DNA from: Pseudomonadota bacterium
Lineage (GTDB): Bacteria; Pseudomonadota; Alphaproteobacteria; RF32; CAG-239
DNA: 64,000 nucleotides
Reading direction: 5' to 3'
Assembly (NCBI GenBank): GCA_018362935.1
Contig: JAHALQ010000002.1
Span: 1 to 64,000 of the forward strand
The position numbers and the translations under genes were made by a program. How positions within the stretch are numbered: position 1 is the stretch's first letter; each line of letters starts with the position of its first letter. The notes beneath the pieces are model-generated. The model saw nothing but the letters and a program-made list of their open reading frames with translations. It ran no database searches and was not told the DNA's origin. This document shows positions 32,943-42,818 of this stretch, piece by piece.

Positions 32943-34070
32943 TTAACCTGCTCCCATGCCGCTGGTAATCTGGTCTTGCATTTCAAACGTGCCCATTACC
33001 GCCCAGGCGATAACCGCGCCGATGGACAGCAGCGCCACCATGTTCAGAATTCCGGCTTTTTCTTCAATCATATAAACTGATTCTTCCAGCCAGTCATTGG
33101 CCAGATTGTCCAGGGCTTCTTCAAAGTTGTCAAGCTCGGAATAAATTTTCAGGTCACCGATAATTTCCTTATCGGGAAAATCCAAATGCGTCTTGCCGAG
33201 TGCCTGGCCGAGGTTATCGCCGTTGTTGACAAAGACCAGCGTCTTGTCGATGCGTTCTTTCAGATAACGGCTTGCATCGCGGCGCAGCGCGCGCAGCGCT
33301 GTTGAAACCGGGGTTCCGCCTTTGACTAGGGCCGACAAAGCGAGCAGCCAGCTGATGCCGGTAAAGACCTTATACAAAGACCATGGCGGGATATTGTCAA
33401 AAATGGCGCGGATTTTGCCTGTCCAGATGCCGATTGTAAAATAGATAATCGCCATGGTAATCGGCAGGCTGGCAAATGCAATCATCCAGTTGTCTTTAAT
33501 CCAGCCCGACAAATCGACCAGGTCGCGCGCCAGCCCGCGCCAGCGAACTCCGGGCGCCGCGTCAATCATTGGCGGCACCATATAAACGCCGATGGCGTAA
33601 ATAATTAAAACCGCCATCATCAGCAGAAAACTCGGATAGGCAATGGCGCCGACAATCGGGCGAATCATTTTGGTTGAACCTTCGGTAACTTTAATCAGGT
33701 TCAGCAGCGCGCTTTCCAAGTCTGAAACGTCGCCGACCGAAAGCATCAGCCTTTCGCGGTCGGGTGCCCAGCCTTTGAGCGCGTCGGAAAAAGTTTTACC
33801 GTTGTTGAGCGCTTTTCCCCAAGCCGCAATGGCAATTGCCAGCGGTTCTCCGGGGTTTTTGCCGCCGTTGCTGGCGCCGTCGTGAAGCATGTCGAGGGCA
33901 TCCATCAGCGAAAACCGGTTTTTCATCAGCGAAGCGATTTTGCGATAAAGCTTTAGGCGCACTTTGTTTGAAAATTGCATGACCAGTCGCGCATAATATT
34001 CTTCCACTTTGTTGAAATTATGCATGGCCTTGGCCAGTGATTTCGACTTTCTTTTCGTGTCTTCTGCCAT
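32943..34070 (-). CDS. pilR: Type IV pilus inner-membrane platform protein (PilR/GspF-like)
   Basis: A 375-residue T2SSF-domain protein with the two repeated cytoplasmic four-helix bundles and three membrane segments (about 155-180, 205-230 and 345-368). The N-terminal bundle reads LYRKIASLMKNRFSLMDALD and the second LSALVKGGTPVSTALRALRR. The layout matches R64 thin-pilus PilR. It is part of the platform that the PilQ ATPase drives. It lies 11 bases after the ATPase gene. Confidence 0.85.
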   Translation of the reverse strand: MAEDTKRKSKSLAKAMHNFNKVEEYYARLVMQFSNKVRLKLYRKIASLMKNRFSLMDALDMLHDGASNGGKNPGEPLAIAIAAWGKALNNGKTFSDALKGWAPDRERLMLSVGDVSDLESALLNLIKVTEGSTKMIRPIVGAIAYPSFLLMMAVLIIYAIGVYMVPPMIDAAPGVRWRGLARDLVDLSGWIKDNWMIAFASLPITMAIIYFTIGIWTGKIRAIFDNIPPWSLYKVFTGISWLLALSALVKGGTPVSTALRALRRDASRYLKERIDKTLVFVNNGDNLGQALGKTHLDFPDKEIIGDLKIYSELDNFEEALDNLANDWLEESVYMIEEKAGILNMVALLSIGAVIAWAVMGTFEMQDQITSGMGAG

Positions 34071-34081
34071 CTTTTTCTACC

Positions 34082-35770
34082 CTAATATACCGGACGCTGA
34101 TCCAAAAGGCCGCACCAGCGTTCCACTTCGTCCAAATCAATAAATCCCTTGAGCATGCGTTCAATCGCCGCTTCTTTCAGCGTCCGCCCGTTAAGGTCGC
34201 TGGTCCAGTAGTCAATGGCCTTGCGGGTTTCGCCGTCAATCATCAGTTTGAGGAATACCGCGTCCGGCAAGATAATTTCCGGAACGCACATACGCCCTTT
34301 AACGCCGGTGCCGCCGCAAAACTTGCATCCGGCGCCGCGGACAAAGGTGTTTTCCACGCCAAAGTCGCCCAAAGCCGTGCGCAGCCGTTGAAATGACGGG
34401 TCGTTTTGCCGCTCTTTGACGGACATACGGCAATGCGGGCATAATTTGCGGAACAGGCGCTGTGAAATCAGCCCTTTAATCAATTCGGGATCAAGCAGTT
34501 TAAATGTTTCCACGCCCATATCGCGAAAACGGTTAAGAATGGCCGGAGCCGAGTTGGCGTGCAGCGTCGACCACATGCCGTGTCCGGACAGCGCGCCCTG
34601 AAAGGTCAGCTGTGCTGATGCCAGCGCGCGGATTTCGCCCACCATAATAACGTCGGGGTCGGATCGCAGCGCGGCTGACAACGCTTTGGTAAACTGTTCG
34701 GCCTTTTCCTCTTCCGTGTTGGCGTTGGTCACCGGCATCTGCCGCGCCCCGGGAATAGGATATTCCGGCGGGTCTTCCACCGTCAGAAGGTTTAATTCGT
34801 AGTTTTTCTCCTGCAAAAGCTTGATCATGTTTCTTTGCAGGGTTGTGGATTTTCCCGAACCCGTCGGGCCGGCGACAATGCTCAGTCCGACCGGAACCGC
34901 CCGCAGGCGGTAAAACAAGTCTTCTTCAAACTCGCCGAAGCCCAGCGCGGCCAAATCGCCGGAACCGTCGGGGTTGTCATCGGCGTAGAGCAGGCGCATA
35001 ACCAGATATTGCGAACCGAAGGCAATCGGGTTGAACTGCAGACGGATAGCCAAGACGTTGTGCGGCAGCATCAGCTTGCCTTTGGAACCGCGCAGCGGCG
35101 TGGAACCGAGTTTTTGCGCGCCCTGAAACTCATTCTGCGTATAGTTGGAGTCCGAAATGTCGGCTGAGGCAAATGCGGCGCGGACAAATGCCTCGCCCCA
35201 TTCTTTATTATATTCCATTTCCGTCTGCATCATGCCGTTGACGCGAAACATAATGACGGTATTGTCGGCCACAATGATATGGATATCCGACACTTTTTTA
35301 GCCGCAGCCTGAGCAACCACGTTCACAAAGTCTTTCTGCATTTGCAGCTGGTCAAGTTCGGTATCGGCGCTGATTTCGGCAGCGGCCTGCGCGCGTTCAC
35401 CGATGCTGTAAATGGCGTTCAGCTCGTTTTGGGAAATATAAATCGGCTTCGTAATATTGAGTTTTTTCTTGCGCGCCAAAACCTCAAAACTAAGCACGCG
35501 GCCGTCAAACTTATGGGTCTCGACCACCAGAAACCGGCCGTCGGCAAACAGCGCCAACAGGCGGCGCGTATCGTCGTTTACCACCAGTGAAGAACCCGGC
35601 AGGGTCAAAAGGCGGTTGCCGTTGGCAAAATAGGTGTCGACAATCGAAGATTTTTTTTCAGGCTCGGCTTCAATATCGGATTTGCGCGCACCGGATGCAG
35701 CTGCGGCTTCGTCAGCCGCAGTATCTTTGTCTTCTAATTTGATATTTTCTGCATCTTGTTCTTCAGCCAT
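34082..35770 (-). CDS. pilQ: Type IVb pilus assembly ATPase (PilQ/PilB/GspE-like)
   Basis: A 562-residue traffic ATPase: Walker A VAGPTGSGKSTTL near residue 300, Asp box LTVEDPPEYP, Walker B IMVGEIRALASAQ and His box WSTLHANSAP. A CPHC...CKFC motif (about 443-485) is the zinc-binding element of GspE/PilB. N-terminal 60 residues are low-complexity acidic and Ala-rich. It would power pilin extrusion. Named after R64 PilQ by position in the set, not by homology to the secretin called PilQ elsewhere. Confidence 0.87.
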   Translation of the reverse strand: MAEEQDAENIKLEDKDTAADEAAAASGARKSDIEAEPEKKSSIVDTYFANGNRLLTLPGSSLVVNDDTRRLLALFADGRFLVVETHKFDGRVLSFEVLARKKKLNITKPIYISQNELNAIYSIGERAQAAAEISADTELDQLQMQKDFVNVVAQAAAKKVSDIHIIVADNTVIMFRVNGMMQTEMEYNKEWGEAFVRAAFASADISDSNYTQNEFQGAQKLGSTPLRGSKGKLMLPHNVLAIRLQFNPIAFGSQYLVMRLLYADDNPDGSGDLAALGFGEFEEDLFYRLRAVPVGLSIVAGPTGSGKSTTLQRNMIKLLQEKNYELNLLTVEDPPEYPIPGARQMPVTNANTEEEKAEQFTKALSAALRSDPDVIMVGEIRALASAQLTFQGALSGHGMWSTLHANSAPAILNRFRDMGVETFKLLDPELIKGLISQRLFRKLCPHCRMSVKERQNDPSFQRLRTALGDFGVENTFVRGAGCKFCGGTGVKGRMCVPEIILPDAVFLKLMIDGETRKAIDYWTSDLNGRTLKEAAIERMLKGFIDLDEVERWCGLLDQRPVY

Positions 35771-35773
35771 TTT

Positions 35774-37138
35774 TTATCTGACCATCATCGCCGACCCGAC
35801 GCCGGGAATACCGACGCTGCTCACAAAATCAGGTCTTTCCTCTTGTTGTTGAGCTTCTGACTGTGCTGCCAGCGCATTGTTCAGCGAATTGGCAGGCTGT
35901 TCCAGCGGTAAAATGCCGCCGGCGGCAAAATACAGGTAGTCTTTGACGCCGCCTTTGTCTGCCCGCACGTAAGTCGATGTAATTTCATCAATGGTGTGGC
36001 CGCTTTGCAGGGTCGTTCCTTTCTTGACATAGAAAGGCGTACCGTCCTGATTGACCAGTTTGGCAATCAATTCGCCGCCTTGTCCGCGGATTTCCATAAC
36101 CGCATACATATTCGGCAGTTTCAGCTCAGGCATAACCGCCGGCTGAACTTCCGCGGCCTGGGCTTTTTTATCTGATTCTTCGGCTGCGGCGGCAATGTCT
36201 TCAAACGGGTTTTGGCGGCTGGCTTCAAGCTCTTTTTCCTGAGCAATGATTCTGGCTTTCAAAACGCCGATTTGGGCATTCAGGTCGTCGACTTTTTGCT
36301 TATGGCGGCTGATAAGGTTGGCCGCTTTGGTGTTGGCGGCGTTAATGTCATTTTTCAGCTGGGTAAACTTGTCTTTGGAATCATCCAGGACTTTTTGATT
36401 TTCCTTTTTGGTATCCTCAATCTGCTTATACAGGCCGGCGTCGTGGGCAATCCATTTTTGCGCGTCTTCCAGGTATTTGTTTTTGTAGGCGTTCAAAACG
36501 CGTTCCTGACGCAGTTTTTCAAACTCAATGTCCAGCTCGCGCAGTTTTTGCTGTTCCTGCAAAACCTTTTGTTCCTGAGCCTTTTCCCATTCAATCTTTT
36601 GCTTTTCCTGAGCTTCTTTCTTTTCCTGCTCCTGAATCAGAGCCTGACGGCGCTGGTTTTTTATCGCTTCGATTTCATTTTTGATTTTCTCGCGGCGCAG
36701 TTCCAGGTTCAGCAAAGCTGTTTGTTTTTCAATGTCTGACATTTGCGAAAACAGGTTGTCGTCCATTGCCGGCTCGTCATCAATATTGTTGAGGCTCGAT
36801 ATAATCTCATTCTGCGAAGCTGCTGAAGACGGAGCGGCAGGGGCAGCCGCGGCGGATATGCCCGCTGAAGCGGGGGCAGCCGGAACGCCGGTTTTGGGAA
36901 TGATTTTTCCGGGAGCAAAAATCTCATCCGTCACCGCCTGTTTGTTTCCGGACGGTGCCGGAGCGCTGTCGTCGTTTTCGTTGAACATGGCGAATTCATC
37001 GGGAATATCTTTGCTGACATCGTCGTTGGCGGCTTCTTCGCTCAAGGTTATCAGAGCCCGGGCATCAAAGCTTATGCTGGTGCCCAGCAGCAGCGCCAAA
37101 GCCGATACGGATAAAATATTTCTTATTTTATAAAACAT
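35774..37138 (-). CDS. pilP: Type IVb pilus biogenesis protein PilP-like
   Basis: About 454 residues with a signal peptide (1-28, ending DARA), an acidic Ala/Pro-rich region, a long charged coiled coil (about 140-330, heptads such as LRREKIKNEIEAIKNQ), and a C-terminal domain (YAVMEIRGQGGELIAKLV and GTTLQSGHTIDEI) matching the R64 PilP region. It is larger than R64 PilP because of the coiled coil, so it may form a periplasmic spacer (inference). ATG at 37138 gives the signal peptide; the frame continues 11 codons upstream into the PilO gene. Confidence 0.75.
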   Translation of the reverse strand: MFYKIRNILSVSALALLLGTSISFDARALITLSEEAANDDVSKDIPDEFAMFNENDDSAPAPSGNKQAVTDEIFAPGKIIPKTGVPAAPASAGISAAAAPAAPSSAASQNEIISSLNNIDDEPAMDDNLFSQMSDIEKQTALLNLELRREKIKNEIEAIKNQRRQALIQEQEKKEAQEKQKIEWEKAQEQKVLQEQQKLRELDIEFEKLRQERVLNAYKNKYLEDAQKWIAHDAGLYKQIEDTKKENQKVLDDSKDKFTQLKNDINAANTKAANLISRHKQKVDDLNAQIGVLKARIIAQEKELEASRQNPFEDIAAAAEESDKKAQAAEVQPAVMPELKLPNMYAVMEIRGQGGELIAKLVNQDGTPFYVKKGTTLQSGHTIDEITSTYVRADKGGVKDYLYFAAGGILPLEQPANSLNNALAAQSEAQQQEERPDFVSSVGIPGVGSAMMVR

Positions 37139-38405
37139 AGATAGCCCCCTCGTAATGCCAGGTTTTGTCACCCGGAGAATATGTTATCATATTAATCTGA
37201 AGTCCTGAATATTTTGTTAACATTTCGTTCCAAGTCGTTGGATTATACTCTGACGTAAACGAAAACTTAATCTTACGGTAAACCTTGCCGGTTGCGCTTG
37301 TTTCCGTTTCGACGGCCAGAGAAACTTTCAGTCCCAGAGCCTGAAATTCGTCATTCAGCTGGTTCTGCAAATCCATCATGGTTTTTTCCGGAGGTGAAGA
37401 AAGCTGTTCTCCGGCGGCAATCGGCAGCGTTGCCGACAGCGTTTCGCCGTCGCCCGAAAAAGCAAAACCTGAAAACTGCAGCTCGGATTCTTCCATGGCT
37501 TTTTTGGCCCAGGCCAGCCGGCCGATGCTGCGTTTCCACGAGGTTGCGGCGCTTCCCTGAGTGCAGGCGATTGTTCCGATATCCCAGCCCGGCGGCATAA
37601 TGCCGACCAAATCCATAGTCTTTTTATAACATTCAGTCATCACTGTTTTGGGGTTGGTCATTTTTTCCCATGGTTTGACTTCGACAACCGGCGCGGCCGT
37701 TTGCACGACCTTGGGCTTGACCGGCACAACCACCGGCGCAACCGTCGGCGTCAGAAACAGCCGGTCAATCAGGCTCGAAACCAGCCACAAACCGACCACG
37801 GCCGAAATGCCGATGACCAGGAACAGCTTGGTGCCGCGCAATCCCTTAATCTTTTGCAATTTGGACTTGGCGCCGCGAGCCAGAATTTCGCCGAGATCCA
37901 TTTCCTCGGTGTCTTCAATGCCCCATTCCTTGGGGGCGATTTTTTTGCCCCAGTCCGGAACCGCCAGCATGGATGTAAACTGGCTTTTGGCCTCTTCCTC
38001 GCTGAGAAACAGCATGTCGCCGTCGGAGAGGATAATGTCGTTGCGAATACAGGTATACCACCAACCCTCGGTTGTCTTAAATACGGCCACATAAGAAGAA
38101 ATGTTGGATAAGGCCGTTGCCAGCGCCACGGCACCGACCGTTTCGCCGCTGTGATAGCCCTCATGGGATACGCAGATACCGAACTGGGGCGCTTTCCCGC
38201 CCTTGATGCAAAACAGGTCGGCACCTTCCAAAACGCCTGCCGAAGCTTCTTCCACTTCTTGGAACGGATCGCTGGAGTTTTGCAGCGGCTGCCAGAACAG
38301 GCTGGTCGCATAAACGGTGCCGTCTACGTTGATAGACGTTCCCCACGAGCGTTTGCCGGAGCTGCTGTCATAATCCTCTTCTAACAATTTGGCTTCTTCA
38401 AGCAC
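37128..38405 (-). CDS. pilO: Type IVb pilus protein PilO-like
   Basis: A 425-residue protein of the R64 PilO (PilO2) type: an N-terminal cytoplasmic domain with the run TSINVDGTVYATSLFWQPLQ, a single membrane segment (about 190-210), a Pro/Val-rich linker and a periplasmic C-terminal domain. It starts at GTG (38405) with GGGAG eight bases upstream. It is co-directional with pilN and overlaps pilP by 11 bases. Confidence 0.75.
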   Translation of the reverse strand: MLEEAKLLEEDYDSSSGKRSWGTSINVDGTVYATSLFWQPLQNSSDPFQEVEEASAGVLEGADLFCIKGGKAPQFGICVSHEGYHSGETVGAVALATALSNISSYVAVFKTTEGWWYTCIRNDIILSDGDMLFLSEEEAKSQFTSMLAVPDWGKKIAPKEWGIEDTEEMDLGEILARGAKSKLQKIKGLRGTKLFLVIGISAVVGLWLVSSLIDRLFLTPTVAPVVVPVKPKVVQTAAPVVEVKPWEKMTNPKTVMTECYKKTMDLVGIMPPGWDIGTIACTQGSAATSWKRSIGRLAWAKKAMEESELQFSGFAFSGDGETLSATLPIAAGEQLSSPPEKTMMDLQNQLNDEFQALGLKVSLAVETETSATGKVYRKIKFSFTSEYNPTTWNEMLTKYSGLQINMITYSPGDKTWHYEGAIYVL

Positions 38406-38428
38406 TGGTTTTCTCCCTCAGGCGATTT

Positions 38429-40033
38429 TTAGTTCATTGACATTCTTGATTCCGGCACAAGCGGAGATTCCAAAACAACCGGAGTCAGGATGATAACCAG
38501 AACGCTGCGTTCTTTGGAGGCGTTGGCATAACCGCCGAGCAGGGAATTGTCGGCCGAGCCGGTTCCTTCCTTCTGTGTGGCCGAAGAAACTTTTTCGTAA
38601 CCGGTCAGAATAAGGGATTCGCCCGAGGTCATGGCCAGTTCCTGAGAAAAGGCGCGGGATTCAATCTTCGGGTTTTGAATGTACTGGTTGGATTCCGCAT
38701 CGCCAAATTCGACTTTTTCGAGAGCGGTCAAATCGGACAGCGTCATATTAAACATAACCAGCATCCGCCCGTGTTCCAAAATGCGCGGCAGCACGTCCAG
38801 CGTAAAGCCGGTTTCAACTTCTTCGGTCGTAACCGAGATATCGTAGTTGTTGCCGTCGGTGCCGCTGTTGGTCTTTGTCATTTCGGCAATATAGTTTTGT
38901 TTTTGTGTAACCTGAATCGGCGCCGGTTTATTGTTCAGCGTCGTCACCGTGCCGCTGGTGACCAGGCTGGTGTTGTTACGCTGCGACAAAGCCTTGATAG
39001 CCGCGTCGGCACTCCAGTTCTTTTTGGTCAGTCCCCATGATAAGCCGTTGGACAGGCCTGTTTCACCGCCCATGACGGCCGAAGACCCGATAACGCCCAC
39101 GGACGTAACGCCGTCATCAAAGGCGGCTTTCAAATCCAAACCGTAATTGTCGGTGTCGGTTGTCGTAACCTGCAAAACCTTGACGCTGATGGCAACCTGG
39201 CGTGACAGGCGGGCATTTTGCTCGTTGATATACTTGGCAACCTTTTTAATGTCATTCGGCGTGCCGGTCAGGGTAATGGTGCCGTCTGCCGGTGACATTG
39301 ACAGCTTGGCGCCTTCGCTGATCATAGAGGTAATGCTCTTTTCAAAGTTTGCCCACAACTCGACCTCAGCCGAATTGGCAAGGCTGACGGATGAACTGCC
39401 GCTGCCGTCCGAAGATGAACCGCCGACATTGATAGAAAGCGTCGGCTTGGTCGGCAGGCTGTAAACGACAAAGGTTTTGGTAATATATTTGTAGAAATGA
39501 ATCTCTTTTTTCTCATATTTCCACCAAATTCCGAAACGGGTGGCAATTTCATCCAGCAGTCCGCTCAGCGGTCCCTGGTAAGATACCAGCATTTTATCCG
39601 GTTCGGCCCAATCCTTGTTGATTGATTCCGGGGTCGGCTTGTTGGCGGCGCCTTTGGTGACGACGTCGGTTTCCATCTGCGCGGCGTAGCGGATGCCGAG
39701 CGATGTCGTTTTGTTAATCATGTCGCCGATTTCAAAAAGTGTAATCGGCCGGTTGGACACCAGGGTAATTCCTTCTTTGGTTTCCAGATACGAGGGCAGG
39801 GGTTCGCCTTCGTATTCAATGGTGCTGCTGTCGCCGAGCCAGATATCGTCTTTGACCTTGATCAGGTCCTGATTGGCGACGGTCGTCGGTTCTTTGGCGG
39901 CTTCGGTCAGCTTGGTTGCCGCTTCGGTTTCACGTTTGATTGTGGCATCCATGCTTGTTGAAATAGAGCATGAGGCTGCAAAAGCCAAAACCAAAGCTCC
40001 CAGGCTGAATTTTTGTAAATTAGTTAAATGCAT
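38429..40033 (-). CDS. pilN: Outer-membrane secretin, type IVb pilus lipoprotein PilN
   Basis: A 534-residue lipoprotein secretin. The lipobox is LAFAASC (Cys at residue 22). Central N-domains precede the secretin domain, including VSVKVLQVTTTDTDNYGLDL-like strands and the conserved VTTEEVETGFTLDVLPRIL and QELAMTSGESLILTGYE blocks. It would form the outer-membrane pore for the pilus. The ATG at 40033 has GGAGG six bases upstream; two upstream ATGs are alternatives. It follows pilL with a 14-base overlap. Confidence 0.87.
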   Translation of the reverse strand: MHLTNLQKFSLGALVLAFAASCSISTSMDATIKRETEAATKLTEAAKEPTTVANQDLIKVKDDIWLGDSSTIEYEGEPLPSYLETKEGITLVSNRPITLFEIGDMINKTTSLGIRYAAQMETDVVTKGAANKPTPESINKDWAEPDKMLVSYQGPLSGLLDEIATRFGIWWKYEKKEIHFYKYITKTFVVYSLPTKPTLSINVGGSSSDGSGSSSVSLANSAEVELWANFEKSITSMISEGAKLSMSPADGTITLTGTPNDIKKVAKYINEQNARLSRQVAISVKVLQVTTTDTDNYGLDLKAAFDDGVTSVGVIGSSAVMGGETGLSNGLSWGLTKKNWSADAAIKALSQRNNTSLVTSGTVTTLNNKPAPIQVTQKQNYIAEMTKTNSGTDGNNYDISVTTEEVETGFTLDVLPRILEHGRMLVMFNMTLSDLTALEKVEFGDAESNQYIQNPKIESRAFSQELAMTSGESLILTGYEKVSSATQKEGTGSADNSLLGGYANASKERSVLVIILTPVVLESPLVPESRMSMN

Positions 40034-40751
40034 TCTCATCCTCCATGGTCTCGACAACCAAGACTCTGTTACCTTTATAAAATGTTGCTACCGGAGCCGG
40101 GCGCGCTCTGGCAAAAGTACGGATTAACGCCGAGCTGACGTCGGCAAACCGCCCGCGGAACATCGCGCCGGCAGCCAGGGTATAATTGCGGTTGGTATTC
40201 CAGATTAATCTCCAGCCCGATCTTTCGCTCCAGTCGCTGAGCAGGCCTTTCAGGGTGCTGCCTTCTTCGGCCAGCCAGTCTTCGACCGGGTCATCTCCGG
40301 TAGTGGAAGTTTGGCTGTCGCTGCCGTCTTCCGCGTCGCTCATCGCCGCGTTGATTTCTTCTTCGTAATCCATGACTTCTTCTTCAATGGTCGGGGGGAT
40401 GGAAGCTGCCATGTTGCTTCCGGCGCCGGCGGTAACAATCCGTTGGTCGCGCGGATTGCGTTCGCCGAATTCGCGGTAATCGGCGGCGGTTTCCCGATAG
40501 TTGACAAAATCATTGTCGGCAGGTTCTGTCGGCGGCACAATAACCGGTTTGACCGGGGCGGGTTCGGCACAGGGAACAGGGGCTGCGGGAGCTTGTTCGA
40601 CGGTTGCGACGGGAACCATCTGGGTTTCGGTAACGGTCGTTGTTCCGTCTTCGGTGTAGGTATTGCCCGCACCGAAGTAATCCAGCCCGGAACAGCCGGC
40701 CACCAGAAATACCGATAAAACGGAAACTCTCTGCAATGTCTTCTTATTCAT
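40020..40751 (-). CDS. pilL: Type IVb pilus lipoprotein PilL/TcpQ-like
   Basis: A 243-residue lipoprotein with lipobox FLVAGC and a Pro/Glu-rich linker. The C-terminal 80 residues (TLKGLLSDWSERSGWRLIW then NYTLAAGAMFRGRFADVSSAL) match the TcpQ/PilL domain that helps secretin assembly. The start at 40751 is chosen because a promoter overlaps the longer frame. It is the first gene of the pil operon. Confidence 0.8.
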   Translation of the reverse strand: MNKKTLQRVSVLSVFLVAGCSGLDYFGAGNTYTEDGTTTVTETQMVPVATVEQAPAAPVPCAEPAPVKPVIVPPTEPADNDFVNYRETAADYREFGERNPRDQRIVTAGAGSNMAASIPPTIEEEVMDYEEEINAAMSDAEDGSDSQTSTTGDDPVEDWLAEEGSTLKGLLSDWSERSGWRLIWNTNRNYTLAAGAMFRGRFADVSSALIRTFARARPAPVATFYKGNRVLVVETMEDENAFN

Positions 40752-40791
40752 TTTCCCAATCCTTAGAATAGATTTTGTCATGTTTTTTCCT

Positions 40792-40820
40792 ATCATACAT
40801 ATCGAAACTTAAATAATCAA
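40792..40820 (-). promoter_or_regulatory. Promoter of the pil operon
   Basis: On the minus strand TTGATT (40815-40820) and TATGAT (40792-40797) are 17 bases apart, with a transcript start about 30 bases upstream of the pilL ATG. It excludes the longer start of pilL. Confidence 0.6.
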
Positions 40821-40837
40821 GCGCGAGACACTATTTA

Positions 40838-42490
40838 TTACCATTGCAAATAACGTCCTGCCGTCTGGGTATTGTTGTTCCGGTTTAATCCTCTTCTGTC
40901 GTAATTTCTCGTTACGGTTCTGATAATAAAGGAGTTCGGCTCCCTGGATGTGAATACGGTATTGATTTTACTGTATTCTACGCCTTTATTGGTTAAAATA
41001 TTATGTAGCAAATTCAGTCTTTTTTGCTGCAGTTCCATACCGCTTGTTCCGTCAATGCGGATTTCGATGCTCATAGAGTTGTCTTCGGCGGCTCTGGCGG
41101 CAAAGGCCTGTATCCAGCGCAGGGTTTGTCCGGAAATCTCGGCCCGGTTCGGTTGGAAAGAAAGGCGCATTTCGGTAGGCATAATGGTAACTTTTTTGGC
41201 CGGGGACAGCTTTCTCTGGAGTTCCGTCAGCAGGCCGCTTTTCTTTTCGGGTGTTTTCTTAGCCTCCTTGACTTTGGTCTTGGAACTGAAAATCGTGTTC
41301 AGCGACGCCAAAATATTTTCCTGGGCAGCCGGTTTTTCGGTCTTGGCGGCCGGCTGCTGTTTCATGGTGCCGGCGCTTTCGCGGGAAGCTTCGTTTTCCG
41401 CGGCCATTTTTTCGTCGAATTCCTTGTCTTTGGCTTTTTCTTTTTCGTTGGACGAATAAGACAGCTGCGGCACCAGATTCTCGTCATTCAGGATATCTTC
41501 CGGAATGGGTATGAGCAGGTTTTTGACCGTGTCTGACGCTACTTGGACGCTGCCTTCAGTGTTTTTGGCGGACGGAAGGTTTAACGCGGCTTTAATTTGC
41601 TCGTTTTCTTTTTTGTAATATTCTTCCTGGCTCAAGAGTTCGTTCCGGCTGACGCCCGCGCCTTTGGCAACAACCCATGGGCTGTCGTTCTTCTTGTCGC
41701 TCATTTGTTTCCATTCGGGCGGCGGAGGCGTTTCTTTGGCCTGGCGATTTTCCATGCTGCTTATGGGGATGCTCTTGTCAGCCAGGGCGACTTGGTTAAG
41801 CTTGTCTGGTTCGCCGATTTTAATCTTGCGGTTGTCCAGCTTTGCATCGCGGGATTTCTCAAGCGGAAAAAGCGGCTGCGGCAGTTTGGCTTCGGCCGTT
41901 AATACGGGCTTGTCCGCCTCGGTCTTGGCTTTCAGGGCGGGCGGTGTTTCTGCCTTATCTGTTTTGGCTGATGCGGCAGCGATTTTGATGGCGGGCGGTT
42001 CTGACGCTGGAATTTCCGGCGCTGAGCGCGGAACGCTGATTTTTATGCCGTTGTCTTTGGCGGGCGGATGGTTTGCAGCCATTGTGACGGCGGCCGGCTG
42101 TGAGGGAATAATTTCAATCGGCCTGAGTTCTTCGTCGGTTTCGGCTGTTTCTTCAAATATGCCGCCGTTTTCCAAGGGAATAAAATTGTCTGCCAAAATA
42201 ATTTCATCCGTCGGCGGTTCGTAAACAGCGCCTTTTGCCTGAACCGGAAGTGTTTCCGGCTCCTGCTTCAATTCCGGCAGAACGCTTAAGGCTATTTTTT
42301 TGACAGGTGCAGGTTTTAACGAGGGATTAAAAGCATCGTCTTTCAAAAACAGCATAACGTTTTTGCTTGGAATTTTAATATCTTGGCGGACAGAGGGACG
42401 CGTATGCAGATAAATCCCGTTAGCCGCGAAAATGGCAAACAAGGATACCGAAAAGCTGTAAACAAAAGTTTTTAAACCTGTTTTCTGCAT
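40838..42490 (-). CDS. Inner-membrane-anchored OmpA-like linker protein
   Basis: A 550-residue protein. One N-terminal membrane segment (about 9-27), then 400 residues rich in Pro, Ala, Lys and Glu, and a C-terminal OmpA-like domain (about 440-545): MRLSFQPNRAEISGQTLRWI, a central IRIDGTSGMELQQKRLNLL helix and a final INTVFTSREPNSFII. The conserved Asp and Arg of the peptidoglycan-binding pocket are present in part. It would tether the inner membrane to the cell wall. It lies between the pil and vir loci; I infer it supports one of them, but it belongs to neither operon. Confidence 0.65.
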   Translation of the reverse strand: MQKTGLKTFVYSFSVSLFAIFAANGIYLHTRPSVRQDIKIPSKNVMLFLKDDAFNPSLKPAPVKKIALSVLPELKQEPETLPVQAKGAVYEPPTDEIILADNFIPLENGGIFEETAETDEELRPIEIIPSQPAAVTMAANHPPAKDNGIKISVPRSAPEIPASEPPAIKIAAASAKTDKAETPPALKAKTEADKPVLTAEAKLPQPLFPLEKSRDAKLDNRKIKIGEPDKLNQVALADKSIPISSMENRQAKETPPPPEWKQMSDKKNDSPWVVAKGAGVSRNELLSQEEYYKKENEQIKAALNLPSAKNTEGSVQVASDTVKNLLIPIPEDILNDENLVPQLSYSSNEKEKAKDKEFDEKMAAENEASRESAGTMKQQPAAKTEKPAAQENILASLNTIFSSKTKVKEAKKTPEKKSGLLTELQRKLSPAKKVTIMPTEMRLSFQPNRAEISGQTLRWIQAFAARAAEDNSMSIEIRIDGTSGMELQQKRLNLLHNILTNKGVEYSKINTVFTSREPNSFIIRTVTRNYDRRGLNRNNNTQTAGRYLQW

Positions 42491-42818
42491 AAATTAAATC
42501 CCTCTAAAACCTTGATAAATCAAAATGCGACTCTTGGCAAGAACTGATGAATTTATGCACAAAAGCTGTGGATTCTTTTATTAGGACTCTTGCAACTGAC
42601 GAATCACAAATGACGAATAACAAATCACAAAACGGCGGAAAAACCGCCGTTTAGACTTCCTTAAGCACTGTGAATTTTTTGTTACAGCAAATTTTATTAA
42701 GCGTAAACAATATGTTAACGAATTTTTGTTATAAGCAATTTTGCTAGTAATCATTGAGAAAATTGGTTATTCTAAAAGAGTATAAAGAGTTTTTGCAAAC
42801 ATTGTAAGGAGAACTAAA
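42491..42818. other. 328-base intergenic region between divergent pilus-side and vir-side genes
   Basis: No gene is seen. It holds a row of near-repeats of the type GAATCACAAA/AATAACAAATCACAA (about 42598-42630), a terminator-like hairpin AAACGGCGG/CCGCCGTTT (42630-42652) and, near the right end, the vir promoter box CTAAAAGAGTATAA (42772-42785). A terminator between two divergent genes is unexpected and suggests a lost gene, a small RNA or transcription insulation. Confidence 0.55.
42772..42785 (+). promoter_or_regulatory. vir promoter box, copy 1
   Basis: CTAAAAGAGTATAA occurs here and again at 61711-61724, and the TATAA part is the -10 candidate. No good -35 lies at the standard distance here, which suggests activator dependence. 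Confidence 0.5.
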
